A stretch of 49,795 bases of DNA from Desulfitobacterium sp038181555 (GTDB taxonomy: Bacteria; Bacillota; Desulfitobacteriia; Desulfitobacteriales; Desulfitobacteriaceae). A program made the translations under genes and the position numbers. The stretch covers positions 1-49,795 of the forward strand of contig NZ_JBBWUA010000024.1 of NCBI RefSeq assembly GCF_038181555.1. Direction: 5' to 3'. The notes under the pieces are model-generated. The model was not told the origin of the DNA and did no database searches. It worked only from the letters and a program-made list of their open reading frames with translations. Positions 8,435 through 18,062 of this stretch are shown one piece after another. Positions within the stretch are counted from its first letter, which is position 1. Each line of letters opens with the position of its first letter.

Positions 8435-9379
8435 CTATTTTACACGACTTTCAATCGCACTGCAAGTGTCAATCAAAGATTCAATAATATTTGACATTTT
8501 CTCGTTGTAAGTGTCATGCCAAATAATACGCGGGTCTCTACGAAACCAGGTAAGCTGCCGTTTGGCAAAGTGCCGGGTATCTCTTTGAAAGATGCGGAGC
8601 ATTTCTTGTTGGGTCACCTTACCATAGAGATAAAGCAAGGCATGCCGATATCCGATACTCTGCAGGGGCTTAAGACGAGGGGAATACCCTTCTTTGAGTA
8701 AGCTATGCGTCTCTTCGATGAGCCCTGAGGCTAACATTTGTTCACAACGGAGGTTGATCCGCTCATAAATAATTTCTCGGGGAGCGGTGAGCCCCACATA
8801 GAGTGTGGAAGGATCTAAGTTGGAGTAGTGGGTGTCTTGATCGCCGCGGATCTCAGAAAATGGCTTGCCAGTTAGTTGGCACATCTCCAGCGCCCGGATA
8901 ACTCGCACTGTATCGTTAGGATGAAGACGTTGGGCACTGAGTGGGTCCCTTGTCTCTAATTCGCGGTGCAGGGCTTCTTTTCCCTGTTGAGCAAGGAAGT
9001 CGTACCAACCCTTGCGAATGGATTCCGAGCCGTGTTCGGCAAAACCAAAAGGATCAAGCAAGGAACGGATATAAAGTCCTGTGCCTCCCACGACAATCGG
9101 AACTTTGTCCCTGCTTCTAATATCTTGGATAGTTTTTTGGGCTAAGGCTTGAAATTGAGCTACTGTAAACGGCTGCCTTGGATCGAGGGCATCCAGCAAA
9201 TAATGCGGAACATTACCCTGCTCCTCTTGGCTTGGTTTAGCGGATCCGATGTCCAGCTTTCGATAGATTTGCACCGAGTCCCCAGAGATAATTTCACCTT
9301 GGAGGGCTTGGGCAAGGGCAACACTAAGTGCAGTCTTTCCCACAGCGGTCGGTCCCACAATGATAACCAAGGGCTTCAA
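8435..9379 (-). CDS. miaA: tRNA dimethylallyltransferase
   Basis: Transfers a dimethylallyl group to N6 of A37 in tRNAs that read codons starting with U. The P-loop is GPTAVGKTALSVALAQ, followed by GDSVQIYRKLDIGSAKP and the family motif VVGGTGLYIRSLLDPF. The 314-aa length is normal. The start is TTG (9377-9379), which overlaps the TGA stop of the upstream methyltransferase gene (TTGA), with GGAGG about 10 bases upstream. Its product i6A is the substrate of MiaB, encoded at 18538-19869, so both steps of ms2i6A37 synthesis are in this window. Confidence 0.96.
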   Translation of the reverse strand: MKPLVIIVGPTAVGKTALSVALAQALQGEIISGDSVQIYRKLDIGSAKPSQEEQGNVPHYLLDALDPRQPFTVAQFQALAQKTIQDIRSRDKVPIVVGGTGLYIRSLLDPFGFAEHGSESIRKGWYDFLAQQGKEALHRELETRDPLSAQRLHPNDTVRVIRALEMCQLTGKPFSEIRGDQDTHYSNLDPSTLYVGLTAPREIIYERINLRCEQMLASGLIEETHSLLKEGYSPRLKPLQSIGYRHALLYLYGKVTQQEMLRIFQRDTRHFAKRQLTWFRRDPRIIWHDTYNEKMSNIIESLIDTCSAIESRVK

Positions 9380-10212
9380 TCCCCCGCTCCCTCCTTTCTG
9401 ATCATTCCATAGTCCACATGGCTATATTTCCCACCCTCATCAACAGAAAAACCCAAACGTGCAAACTCCGGGCTCTCTTTGCGCTCTTTTAGAATAACGC
9501 GCTTTCTTGCTACACGGTAGGCCTCAGCAACCGCTTCTTGACTTAAGGCTTGGGGATTGGAAACCTGGTGCAAGGGGCGGATGGAATCACTTTTGTCTCG
9601 AGTATGACGGAACATAGGGTCAAAATAGACAACATCCACCGAGGATGAGAGGAATTGGGTCAGTAATTCTTGGTGGTCACCCCATTGGACCTGAATATGT
9701 TGGGCCGCTTCAGACAAAGCCAGCCACGCTCGATTTTTATCTGGATTATCTGCTTGAGGGTAATTTCCTTGAGCTAAAGAAGTTAAGCCATCCTGAACTA
9801 AAGCGGATAAGATGGCTGAGTGTTCGATGCCGATAACCTGGCCCCGCGCTCCGACTCGAAAAGCAGCTACCAAGGCATCCGTTCCGAGGCCTAAAGTGGC
9901 ATCTAAAAAGGTATCCCCTTCCTGGAGATTGACTGCCTTCAGGAATCGATCGGGTTCACCTCTGAGAATCTGGATAACTCTCAATAGAGCCATACTAGGG
10001 TGAAACATGATACGATGCTCCCCGGCTTCCAAAAATGTCCCTTTGCGGGTAATGTGGAGAGTTGGGTAGAGCTCTCTATCCCTAGGTCGACTATACCTTT
10101 TTTCGGAAGGTAAAATTGTGATGCCAGGTTGTTCTGAAAACCAAGCTGACTGCTTAAGTAAATGGGGATCCTTGGGATGGGTAAGGTTAAGAATTACTGT
10201 TGAGCCTATCAT
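9376..10212 (-). CDS. Putative class I SAM-dependent methyltransferase (RsmJ-like)
   Basis: A 278-aa protein with a Rossmann-type methyltransferase core: motif I is GDTFLDATLGLGTDALVAAFR, followed by an acidic residue in GIEHSAI, and the catalytic-type DVVYFDPMFRH. The DPMF motif resembles the RsmJ/PF04445 family, which methylates 16S rRNA guanine N2 in gamma-proteobacteria. That name is an inference, because the N-terminal domain differs and the protein is Firmicute-specific. The ATG at 10212 has GGAG 8 bases upstream; an earlier in-frame GTG at 10221 overlaps the ribosome-site region. It is co-transcribed with miaA through a stop/start overlap, a context that fits an RNA-modifying role. Confidence 0.72.
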   Translation of the reverse strand: MIGSTVILNLTHPKDPHLLKQSAWFSEQPGITILPSEKRYSRPRDRELYPTLHITRKGTFLEAGEHRIMFHPSMALLRVIQILRGEPDRFLKAVNLQEGDTFLDATLGLGTDALVAAFRVGARGQVIGIEHSAILSALVQDGLTSLAQGNYPQADNPDKNRAWLALSEAAQHIQVQWGDHQELLTQFLSSSVDVVYFDPMFRHTRDKSDSIRPLHQVSNPQALSQEAVAEAYRVARKRVILKERKESPEFARLGFSVDEGGKYSHVDYGMIRKEGAGD

Positions 10213-10341
10213 TAACGCCACTCCGAGCTATTTCTATTTATTAACTATTTTATCGATGAGTACTTCGTCTCTCCAGTGCTTGCACCTCTAGCACTTTGTG
10301 TCTTAAGAACTTTTAACTAGGTATCTACGGCAACCCCAGCT

Positions 10342-12351
10342 TTAGCTACGGTAAAAGCGTCGCTCAAGCTCTTCTTGAGAAAGCTGGACCATAGTAGGAC
10401 GTCCGTGGGGGCAAGTATATGGACTAGCTGTTTTACTCAGTTGAACAATAAGCTGCTCCATCTCCATATGGTTCAGGTTTGCTTTAGCCTTAATGGATTC
10501 CTTGCAGGCCAGCATATAGATCCATTCTTCGAGTAGTTGATCCATGGAGGGTGGAATTTGACGCAACATAACCTGCTCAAGGAAATCCCGAAGTAGATTT
10601 TCTCCTTGATAGGGTCCGCTATAGGCCGGAATCCCGCGTAGGAGGTAAGTTCGTGTGCCGAATTGCTCTAGAATAAAACCCATATCATTAAGTAATAGGA
10701 AATGTTCAAGAAGGGCCTCTTCCTCTCCGGGGGTAAACTCCATGGGAAGAGGAATCAATAACATCTGGCAATCTCCGGAATTCTTTTGATGCTCTTTTAA
10801 TAATCGCTCATAATTAATGCGTTCATGAGCCGCATGCTGGTCAAAAATCACCAGCTGCTCACCATTACTGGCCAGAATATACGTGTCAAAGACCTGACCA
10901 ATCGGTCTTAAAGCAAGCAGAGGACTTTGTTGTGTGCTTGCTTGATTTGGGAAATTGGACTCTTTTTCGAGGAAATAGGGTTCTTTTTCGCAAGCTAATT
11001 CTGATTGTGTTTCAGGAGGTGCTACTTGGGTATCCACTGGTTCAAGAATACCCTTTGTGTGTTCAGCGGTTACTCTTGGCGAGGGGTTTAGGAACGGCTC
11101 CCAATGAGCTCTGTTTTCCTTGAGAAAGTTTGCAGGGGGCTTTGCAGCGGATCCCTCGGGAGTTGGGGTCAGATTCAACTGAGGCAATTTTTGAGGGTCT
11201 TTAGGGGAGAAACCAAAAGTATACTGTGCAGACTTTGCTTCTCGAGAAGTTAATTCTTTACTATCCTGGCCTTGTCTAAAATCATTCTGTGCACTCGAGT
11301 TAGAGTTTATTCCCGTAAAGCGTTTATCCGCTGAGTATTTCTCAAAGGGGGTCACAGGATGGGCTTCGAGCAGGGTCCTTCGCACGCATTCGGCGATGAA
11401 TTCCATAAGTTCTTTTTCTTTATGAAAGCGAATCTCCATTTTTGTCGGATGCACGTTCACATCATATTCATGGGGGGGAATTTGCAAATCTAAAACCACA
11501 ATGGGATAAACCTTAGCCGGAATCAGAGTATGATACCCCTCTAAAATGGCTCGACTAATGCTATTAGAGCGGATAATCCGCTGATTCACGATAAGTGCCT
11601 CCCCTTGCTTGGTAGAACGCACGAGATCGGGTGGGCTGATATAGCCCTTAAGTTGCCAATCCCCGGAAGCACAGGATATGGGCAGAAGACGACGGGCAGT
11701 TGCTTGCCCCAGTACGGCGCCGATGCTGTCAAGTAGCTGTCCCCTGCCGGGAGTTTGGAGAACAAGCACCTTGGGATGCTTGAGGATAAAGGAGACATCA
11801 GGCCGAGCTAAGGAAAGTCGTCCAATGACATCTGAGATTTGACCAAATTCGGTGTTCTTGGATTTGAGGAATTTTCGTCGAGCGGGTGTATTGTAGAACA
11901 AATCATCGACGGTGATCGTGGTTCCCGGAGGGCTGCCGATATGGTCGAACTCAAGCTGCTCCCCTCCTTCAATTCTCAGAACACGCCCGGAGATTTCGGT
12001 AGGAGGACGACTGATAATCTCTAATTTTGAGACAGAAGCTATACTCGGCAAGGCTTCCCCGCGAAAGCCAAGGGTTTGTAGTTGCATAAGGTCATCGATG
12101 GTGCGTATCTTACTGGTAGCATGGCGCAATACCGCCAGAGGCAATTCTTCGGCGGGTATACCTTGACCATTATCTTGCACACGAATTCTTTCTATTCCGC
12201 TGCCCTCAATTGTGATCTCAATCTGTGTGGCACCAGCGTCTAGAGCGTTTTCGATGAGTTCCTTTACCACAGATACGGGACGCTCCACCACTTCACCGGC
12301 AGCGATTTGATTGGAAGCTTGTGTGTCAAGTATCTTGATTTTGGCGGTCAA
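10342..12351 (-). CDS. mutL: DNA mismatch repair protein MutL
   Basis: Links MutS mismatch recognition to strand removal. The GHKL ATPase has ENALDAGATQIEI, DNGQGIP, RHATSKI and GFRGEALPSIASVSKLE. After a long, Pro/Ser/Glu-rich linker (about residues 340-470) comes the C-terminal dimerisation and endonuclease domain, with the metal-binding motif DQHAAHERINYE and the late motifs ACKESIKA and CPHGRPT. MutL is therefore the nicking type found in bacteria without MutH. The start is TTG (12349-12351), overlapping the TGA stop of the preceding gene, with AGGGGG 10 bases upstream. It lies 2.5 kb downstream of mutS. Confidence 0.95.
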   Translation of the reverse strand: MTAKIKILDTQASNQIAAGEVVERPVSVVKELIENALDAGATQIEITIEGSGIERIRVQDNGQGIPAEELPLAVLRHATSKIRTIDDLMQLQTLGFRGEALPSIASVSKLEIISRPPTEISGRVLRIEGGEQLEFDHIGSPPGTTITVDDLFYNTPARRKFLKSKNTEFGQISDVIGRLSLARPDVSFILKHPKVLVLQTPGRGQLLDSIGAVLGQATARRLLPISCASGDWQLKGYISPPDLVRSTKQGEALIVNQRIIRSNSISRAILEGYHTLIPAKVYPIVVLDLQIPPHEYDVNVHPTKMEIRFHKEKELMEFIAECVRRTLLEAHPVTPFEKYSADKRFTGINSNSSAQNDFRQGQDSKELTSREAKSAQYTFGFSPKDPQKLPQLNLTPTPEGSAAKPPANFLKENRAHWEPFLNPSPRVTAEHTKGILEPVDTQVAPPETQSELACEKEPYFLEKESNFPNQASTQQSPLLALRPIGQVFDTYILASNGEQLVIFDQHAAHERINYERLLKEHQKNSGDCQMLLIPLPMEFTPGEEEALLEHFLLLNDMGFILEQFGTRTYLLRGIPAYSGPYQGENLLRDFLEQVMLRQIPPSMDQLLEEWIYMLACKESIKAKANLNHMEMEQLIVQLSKTASPYTCPHGRPTMVQLSQEELERRFYRS

Positions 12352-13673
12352 TAGCTCGCTACCCCCTTCTCCTTAGACCAAAAGTCCACTTTATTATTCA
12401 GCTGATCTTGAAGTAATACCGGGATGTTCCGTCCCTTAAGCTGTTCCCATAAATCATATCCGGCTTGAGTACATTGGTTACATGCTTCAAAAGGAATCCG
12501 CACCAAGGCCGACTCCTTGCCGGTTAAGGTGTTTTGACTTTCGATCAGGACCGTCCCACCACAGTGATTACATTGGCGAATCCAGTCCTTGCGAACCTCT
12601 TGGAAGCCTTCTGTATCGTAATACACTGAATGAGGATAGTAAATCCATCGGCCGAGAGGAAGAAAGCTCTCCGTGCGAATCATCCAGTCTGGCTTGGTCC
12701 GACGATACTGTTCCTTCAGCTCTTTGATAAAGCCTTTGAAGGCATGGGTACCCGTTTGGGGGTGACGAGGTTTTTGGGGCTCGATAACTCCACTATAGTC
12801 TTCTCCTGCTAAAACAAGAACAATAGCTAAGTTCACATAGGGCAAGGCCCCTTCTATGGAGTATCCACCTTCCAAGACAGCTAAATCCGGTTTAAGTAGC
12901 TCGGTAATACGGCCATAACCGCGGGCAGTAACATTCATCGAGGCTAAGGGATCGGTGAAATGATTGTCTTGGCCTGCTGAGTTGATAATCAAATCCGGTT
13001 GAAACTCGTAAAGCCGAGGTAAAACCCAATTTTCCAGAACATAATGCAGATCCTCATCCCCGGTTCCGGGATTAAGGGGAATGTCCAAGGTCGTCTCCCA
13101 AGCATTAGGTCCCCCCTTTTCATAGATATAGCCGCTTCCTGGGTAAAGTGTCCGGCCATCTTGATGAAGGGAAATAAAGAGCACGTTAGGATCATGATAA
13201 AAGATATCCTGAGTCCCGTCCCCATGATGAACATCCGTATCAACAATAGCTACCTTTTTAATACCATAAAAAGTACGCAGGTAATTGATAAGAATGGCTT
13301 CGTTGTTAAGAGTACAGAAGCCTCGATTGCCTTGAACCGTAGCACCGGCATGATGTCCCGGAGGTCTTACTAAGGCGAAGCCATTGTCAATCTCCTTTTT
13401 GGCCCAAGCCTCTCCTAACACCAACGAACTCCCTGCGGCAATGAGATGGGCAGCTAAATCATGGCTTTCAGGCGAAGGAAATATTCCTTGAGTGCGCAGA
13501 ACATCCTTTAGAGAGGCGACTCCAGGTGAGTATTGCTTGACATGGGGTAAATCCATAATCCCCTCTTCAAGCAGCTGCTCTTGAGTGTAGAGGAGCCTTT
13601 CCTCTCGTTCAGGATGGGTAGCACCTAAGGACCAGTCAAAAGCCGGAAAAAACAATAATCCTGTATGTTTCAT
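12348..13673 (-). CDS. Histone-deacetylase-family protein with C-terminal zinc ribbon
   Basis: A 441-aa member of the arginase/deacetylase fold family (acetoin utilisation AcuC, acetylpolyamine amidohydrolase, HDAC). The zinc and active-site motifs are intact: LVRPPGHHAG, DTDVHHGDGTQDIFY, SAGQDNHFTDPL and LEGGYSIEGAL. The deacetylase core ends near residue 300; the remaining 140 residues hold two Cys pairs (CNHC near residue 368 and CNQC near residue 402) that suggest a zinc ribbon. The substrate (acetyl-lysine, acetylpolyamine or other) cannot be read from sequence. The ATG overlaps the upstream TGA as ATGA, with GGGAGG 8 bases before the start, and its own TGA overlaps the TTG of mutL, so translational coupling with both neighbours is likely. 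Confidence 0.85.
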   Translation of the reverse strand: MKHTGLLFFPAFDWSLGATHPEREERLLYTQEQLLEEGIMDLPHVKQYSPGVASLKDVLRTQGIFPSPESHDLAAHLIAAGSSLVLGEAWAKKEIDNGFALVRPPGHHAGATVQGNRGFCTLNNEAILINYLRTFYGIKKVAIVDTDVHHGDGTQDIFYHDPNVLFISLHQDGRTLYPGSGYIYEKGGPNAWETTLDIPLNPGTGDEDLHYVLENWVLPRLYEFQPDLIINSAGQDNHFTDPLASMNVTARGYGRITELLKPDLAVLEGGYSIEGALPYVNLAIVLVLAGEDYSGVIEPQKPRHPQTGTHAFKGFIKELKEQYRRTKPDWMIRTESFLPLGRWIYYPHSVYYDTEGFQEVRKDWIRQCNHCGGTVLIESQNTLTGKESALVRIPFEACNQCTQAGYDLWEQLKGRNIPVLLQDQLNNKVDFWSKEKGVASY

Positions 13674-15349
13674 ACCTTAAGCCTCCCGACGACACCCGGG
13701 GGAACAACCACGGAACCCCGGATTATTTGTCCAACTGTCTCATAGCCTTTAACCACAGGAAAGAAATCGAAGGCTTGGGTTTTGAGTTCGAGCTCATTGA
13801 GGTTTAAGCCGATGTTTGTGGCCTTTTCTCGAGCGATCCCCATCAGAAATTCTTGTACTTCTTTATGAGGACGCTTTGCACCAAACCATTCACCCTGCTC
13901 CCCGTATTCCTCAATCCGATAAGAGCGCATGGTGGTGTCCAGATGAAGGGTGCAAGAAAAGGTCGGTCGAGCAAGGGCTGCACCGATGGCATTGGAAACA
14001 TCAGCATGTTCACTAAAGCGAACGGGCAGACCTACTTTATCCTCTAAAGATGGCGCAATCCCCTGAGCACTTCCCCCGCTGACCCAGATATAAAAATCTC
14101 TTGAGCTATGAGGGTGCAGAACCTCCCAGACCTTATAGGCTGGTTCTTCTCGCCACTCCTTGTATAAACTCGCGTAGGTCTCAGTTACCTTTGCCGCAAA
14201 CTGATCTAAGATCTTGAGAGCTAAATCGTGCAGGGATTGCGGATGGCGTGCTTCCGGTGGCAATAAGGTAGCTAACCCTTGTGCCGCACGTTCCCAATCG
14301 CCGTAATCGATCCGCTTGAGGTAGCGCATAGCATCCGTGGGGGTGGGGCAATTGCCGGATAAGCAATAGGCCGGTCCTAGACGATAAGGAGCAATAATGA
14401 AGCCCTCAGGAGTATCAGCTGAGGAAAGGATGGCAGAATCCCCTCCGATAGGTATCGAGCGCGTGGACAGGGAGCGAATCAGGGTCAGGTAGGGACCGAT
14501 CTGAGCCCCATGGGTGCTCAATAAAGGTTCCCCTGAAAGAACAAGACCGATATCTGTCGTTGTTCCTCCAATATCTACCACCGCATAGGATTGCTGAGGG
14601 TCAGACTGGGCAAGTGCGCCAATAATACTGGCTGCAGGACCGGAGTTAATGGATTCGACAGGCCGAAGCTGGGTGCTAGGCAAGATCCCTCCATCCGCTT
14701 TTAAGACAGTAATTTTCGCTTGTGATCCATGCTGTTCTACCGCTTGATGCAACTGGGCAGAGAAATTCGTATAGAGATTTTTGCAAGCAGTGTTGAGATA
14801 GGTTGTAAGACTACGCCGGTAAAAATTCGCATGTCCCCATTCATAACCAAGGGCAATATCTAGTTCGGGGTAACGCTTGCTTAAAAACTGAGCTAGGCTC
14901 TCTTCAAGAATTTTATTGCGATGGGAGAATTTGCTGACCACAGCGACTTGAGTTTCTGAATCTAACTCCAGCTGATGACAGATTCGGCGCCATTCCAGCT
15001 CATCGGGAGGAGTTACTTCTCTCCCTCGATAGTCAATCTCTCCCTTTAAGGAATGATAGGAAACTGGCCAAGGCAGTGCATCGAGCTTCATGCCGGAGCC
15101 AGGAAATAGGAATAATTGGACAGGGGGTAATTTGTTCTCTAGGATAGCGTTGGTCACCAAGGTGGTACTGACAGTAATCTGTTCGACGGGTTGGTTAAAG
15201 ACACCCAGGTGATCCAGAGCCTGGAGCAAGGTGCCCAACAGATTATCAGCTTGCGTTGGAACTTTAGTTTTATTGATAAGTCGATTCTCATGAATAAGAA
15301 CCCCATCAGTAAACGTCCCACCGACGTCAATGCCCACTTGGTATGCCAT
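13670..15349 (-). CDS. Hydantoinase/oxoprolinase family protein
   Basis: A 559-aa protein with the N-terminal hydantoinase/oxoprolinase domain (GIDVGGTFTDGVLI) and the ATPase-like A domain (VVDIGGTTTDIGLVLSGEP). These are actin/Hsp70-like ATP-binding phosphate loops. The family includes ATP-dependent hydantoinase, 5-oxoprolinase and acetone carboxylase subunits, which hydrolyse cyclic amides or activate ketones. The chain is shorter than HyuA plus HyuB together and no HyuB-like partner lies nearby, so the reaction is unknown. The ATG has AGGAGGG 6 bases upstream. It begins 13 bases after mutS and its TGA overlaps the start of the deacetylase-like gene. Confidence 0.83.
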   Translation of the reverse strand: MAYQVGIDVGGTFTDGVLIHENRLINKTKVPTQADNLLGTLLQALDHLGVFNQPVEQITVSTTLVTNAILENKLPPVQLFLFPGSGMKLDALPWPVSYHSLKGEIDYRGREVTPPDELEWRRICHQLELDSETQVAVVSKFSHRNKILEESLAQFLSKRYPELDIALGYEWGHANFYRRSLTTYLNTACKNLYTNFSAQLHQAVEQHGSQAKITVLKADGGILPSTQLRPVESINSGPAASIIGALAQSDPQQSYAVVDIGGTTTDIGLVLSGEPLLSTHGAQIGPYLTLIRSLSTRSIPIGGDSAILSSADTPEGFIIAPYRLGPAYCLSGNCPTPTDAMRYLKRIDYGDWERAAQGLATLLPPEARHPQSLHDLALKILDQFAAKVTETYASLYKEWREEPAYKVWEVLHPHSSRDFYIWVSGGSAQGIAPSLEDKVGLPVRFSEHADVSNAIGAALARPTFSCTLHLDTTMRSYRIEEYGEQGEWFGAKRPHKEVQEFLMGIAREKATNIGLNLNELELKTQAFDFFPVVKGYETVGQIIRGSVVVPPGVVGRLKV

Positions 15350-15362
15350 AGTTACCCTCCTA

Positions 15363-17915
15363 TTACCGTGACTCAGAAGTTTTTATCCGTTCTTTAAGGT
15401 CAAAAAGATAGTCTAATGCCTGTCTTGGCGTTAAATCGTCCACAGAAAGCTCAACGAGCTCCTGTAATAAGGGATCTAAAGGTTGGACCTCAAACAAAGA
15501 GAGTTGGGATATTTTATCCCCATTATATAGTTTCTCTTTGCGACTCTCGTGAGCAGACGATTCCAGTTCATGCAGGATGATTTTTGCTCTTTGCAGCAGC
15601 TGGGATGGAAGTCCAGCCAGCTTTGCCACTTGAATACCATAGCTGCGGTCTGCACGCCCAGGAATTATCTTATGCAGGAAAACGATTTCCTCTCCGTGTT
15701 CCCTAACCCCTACATGCAGGTTAAAGATTCCGGAATGAGTTTCTTCTAAATCTGTTAGCTCATGATAATGGGTGGCAAACAAGGTTTTAGGTTGGATTTC
15801 CTGACTGGCTAAATATTCAGCCACAGCCCAGGCAATACTGAGACCGTCATAGGTAGCAGTACCTCTGCCTACTTCGTCCAGGATAATGAGACTATTAGGG
15901 GTCACATGGCGAAGGATATGGGCGACTTCGTGCATTTCTACCATAAATGTGCTTTGTCCCGAGGCCAAATCATCGGAAGCGCCAACCCGGGTAAAAATAT
16001 GATCAGCGATAGGGATGATGGCCTGTTGAGCCGGAACAAAGCTACCTATTTGAGCCATTAAGACAATGAGAGCTACCTGTCGCATATAGGTGGATTTTCC
16101 GGCCATATTGGGACCGGTGATTAACGCGAGATGTTTCTCAGGGTTGAGTATAGTATCATTCGGGACAAAGGAACTATCCAGAAGCATGGATTCTACCACC
16201 GGATGCCGCCCCTCAATAATCTTAAGGTCGCCGCCGAGGGTCATTTCAGGGCGATTATAATGGTGGCGTACCGCCGCTTCCGCTAGGCTTGTGTAGACAT
16301 CAATTTCAGCGAGGGCCTGAGCAGCTTCTAAAATCTTGGGGGTCAATTGACGGACTTTTTCGCGGAGTTCGAGAAACAGCTGGTATTCCAACTGCATAAC
16401 CTTCTCCTCAGCTCCCAAGATTTTTTGCTCATATTCTTTAAGCTCGGGGGTGATATAGCGTTCGGCGTTGGCTAAGGTTTGTTTACGAATATATTCGGGT
16501 GGGATAAGATGGGAATTCGTATGGGTTACCTCTATATAATACCCAAATACTCTATTATAGCCAACTTTCAAAGAGCGAATACCGGTACGTTCTTTCTCGG
16601 TGTTCTCTAGCTTTGCTACCCAAGCTTTACCGCCGGAGGAAATACTGCGTAATTCATCGATTTCCTGAGAGTACCCAACCTTTAGCAGATTACCCTCCCG
16701 AAGTGAGATGGGCGCTTCCGGGTTGATGGCTTGTTCAAGAGTTGCGGCTAATGAATCCAGCCCTTCCAAGGCAGGAACAAATTGTTTTAAGGTAGTGGCT
16801 CTACTTTCCGTCAGTAAAAACCGCAGTTGGGGAAGCAAGCCGAGGGTTTGAGACAAGGACAATAAGTCTCGGGCATTAGCCGTACCATAAGACACCTTCC
16901 CGATGAGGCGCTCTAAATCAAATACCTTGCTAAAGTGTTGAATAAGGTCGCCGCGCAGAAAGCTATCCTCCACCAAAGATTCCACATTGTCTAAGCGCTT
17001 TTCGATTTCCTTATGTAAGAGCAGGGGTTGTTCAATCCAGCGCCTGAGCAACCGTCCGCCGAAAGCAGTCTTAGTAAAGTCAAGAACAGATAGCAAGGTT
17101 CCCTTTTTTCCTTGACCGCGAATGGCTTCAGTCAGTTCTAGATTTCTGCGTGTCCATGGGTCGAGGAGCATCCAATGCTCGGGGCGATAAGTTTTAATCC
17201 TTAAGATATGGGAGGGTTCAATCTCCGGTGAAGTTTCTAAGATATATTGCCACAGGCCATTAGCAGCCTTCATAGCTATTGGGAATTCCTGAAAGGTTTC
17301 AACTTGCTCGGTAAAACGTTTCGCGAGAGCGGCCTGCTGAAAGCTTTTCTTCTCTCGTTGCGTAAGATAATAATCGCGCCAATGCTTTGATTTCATGAGT
17401 TCCGAAGGTAGCAGTAATTCCGAAGGATGAATCCTCGCTAGCTCAGTGATTAGGTTATCAAGGGATGGGGTTTGAAAAATGGTGAACTCGCCTGTGGAAA
17501 TATCCACAAAAGCTAAACCCCACTCTTGTTCATGGAAGACAGAAGCTAAAAAGTTATTCCTTTGTTCTACCAAGGAATCTGTTAAAGTACCTGGTGAAAT
17601 AATGCGGGTGATCTCTCTCTTCACGATGCCTTTGGCTGTTTGAGGATCTTCTACTTGCTCACACAAGGCAACTTTATAGCCGGCATTCACCAGCTTCACG
17701 AGATAGCCTTCGACAGAATGGTGAGGAACACCGCACATAGGAGTTCTCTGCCCTCCCCCCGAATCTCGGCCTGTTAAGGCAATTTCCAAAACAGGGGCAG
17801 CGGTCTGAGCATCTTCGCCAAACATTTCGTAAAAATCTCCTAGACGAAAGAAAAGAATGGCGTCAGGTACTTGAGATTTTATGGACTTATATTGCTGCAT
17901 CATGGGTGTGCTCAT
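15363..17915 (-). CDS. mutS: DNA mismatch repair protein MutS
   Basis: Recognises mismatches and small loops. The mismatch-binding FxE motif lies in FRLGDFYEMFGEDA near the N-terminus. The ATPase domain has the P-loop ITGPNMAGKSTYMRQ and the ABC-type LDEVGRGTATYDGLS. At 850 aa it has normal MutS1 length. The first in-frame start is 48 bases earlier, but ATG at 17915 has AAGGAG 9 bases upstream and begins with MSTPMMQQYKS, matching the family start. It is the first gene of a run that continues to hfq, downstream of a terminator-like hairpin at 17980-18001. Confidence 0.96.
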   Translation of the reverse strand: MSTPMMQQYKSIKSQVPDAILFFRLGDFYEMFGEDAQTAAPVLEIALTGRDSGGGQRTPMCGVPHHSVEGYLVKLVNAGYKVALCEQVEDPQTAKGIVKREITRIISPGTLTDSLVEQRNNFLASVFHEQEWGLAFVDISTGEFTIFQTPSLDNLITELARIHPSELLLPSELMKSKHWRDYYLTQREKKSFQQAALAKRFTEQVETFQEFPIAMKAANGLWQYILETSPEIEPSHILRIKTYRPEHWMLLDPWTRRNLELTEAIRGQGKKGTLLSVLDFTKTAFGGRLLRRWIEQPLLLHKEIEKRLDNVESLVEDSFLRGDLIQHFSKVFDLERLIGKVSYGTANARDLLSLSQTLGLLPQLRFLLTESRATTLKQFVPALEGLDSLAATLEQAINPEAPISLREGNLLKVGYSQEIDELRSISSGGKAWVAKLENTEKERTGIRSLKVGYNRVFGYYIEVTHTNSHLIPPEYIRKQTLANAERYITPELKEYEQKILGAEEKVMQLEYQLFLELREKVRQLTPKILEAAQALAEIDVYTSLAEAAVRHHYNRPEMTLGGDLKIIEGRHPVVESMLLDSSFVPNDTILNPEKHLALITGPNMAGKSTYMRQVALIVLMAQIGSFVPAQQAIIPIADHIFTRVGASDDLASGQSTFMVEMHEVAHILRHVTPNSLIILDEVGRGTATYDGLSIAWAVAEYLASQEIQPKTLFATHYHELTDLEETHSGIFNLHVGVREHGEEIVFLHKIIPGRADRSYGIQVAKLAGLPSQLLQRAKIILHELESSAHESRKEKLYNGDKISQLSLFEVQPLDPLLQELVELSVDDLTPRQALDYLFDLKERIKTSESR

Positions 17916-17979
17916 AATCAACGACTCCTTAGAAAACAGACTAACTGAGGGTGCAATGAACAATCGTGAATATTCTAAA

Positions 17980-18001
17980 GGGAAGAGTATTTACTCTTCC
18001 C
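17980..18001 (-). terminator. Terminator-like hairpin between the YmcA-like gene and mutS
   Basis: GGGAAGAGTA (17980-17989) is a perfect 10-bp partner of TACTCTTCCC (17992-18001). Only a short T-run (TTTA) follows on the minus strand, so it may be a partial terminator that attenuates read-through into mutS. Confidence 0.55.
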
Positions 18002-18062
18002 TCGTTTTCGCTAAATCCTAATAGGTGAAAATGTTTCCACGGTTTCTATTATCATAGCGAGT

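Noticed and set aside
12348..13673. Acetoin utilisation protein AcuC
   Set aside because: No acu partners nearby and a zinc-ribbon extension is present, so only the family is assigned.
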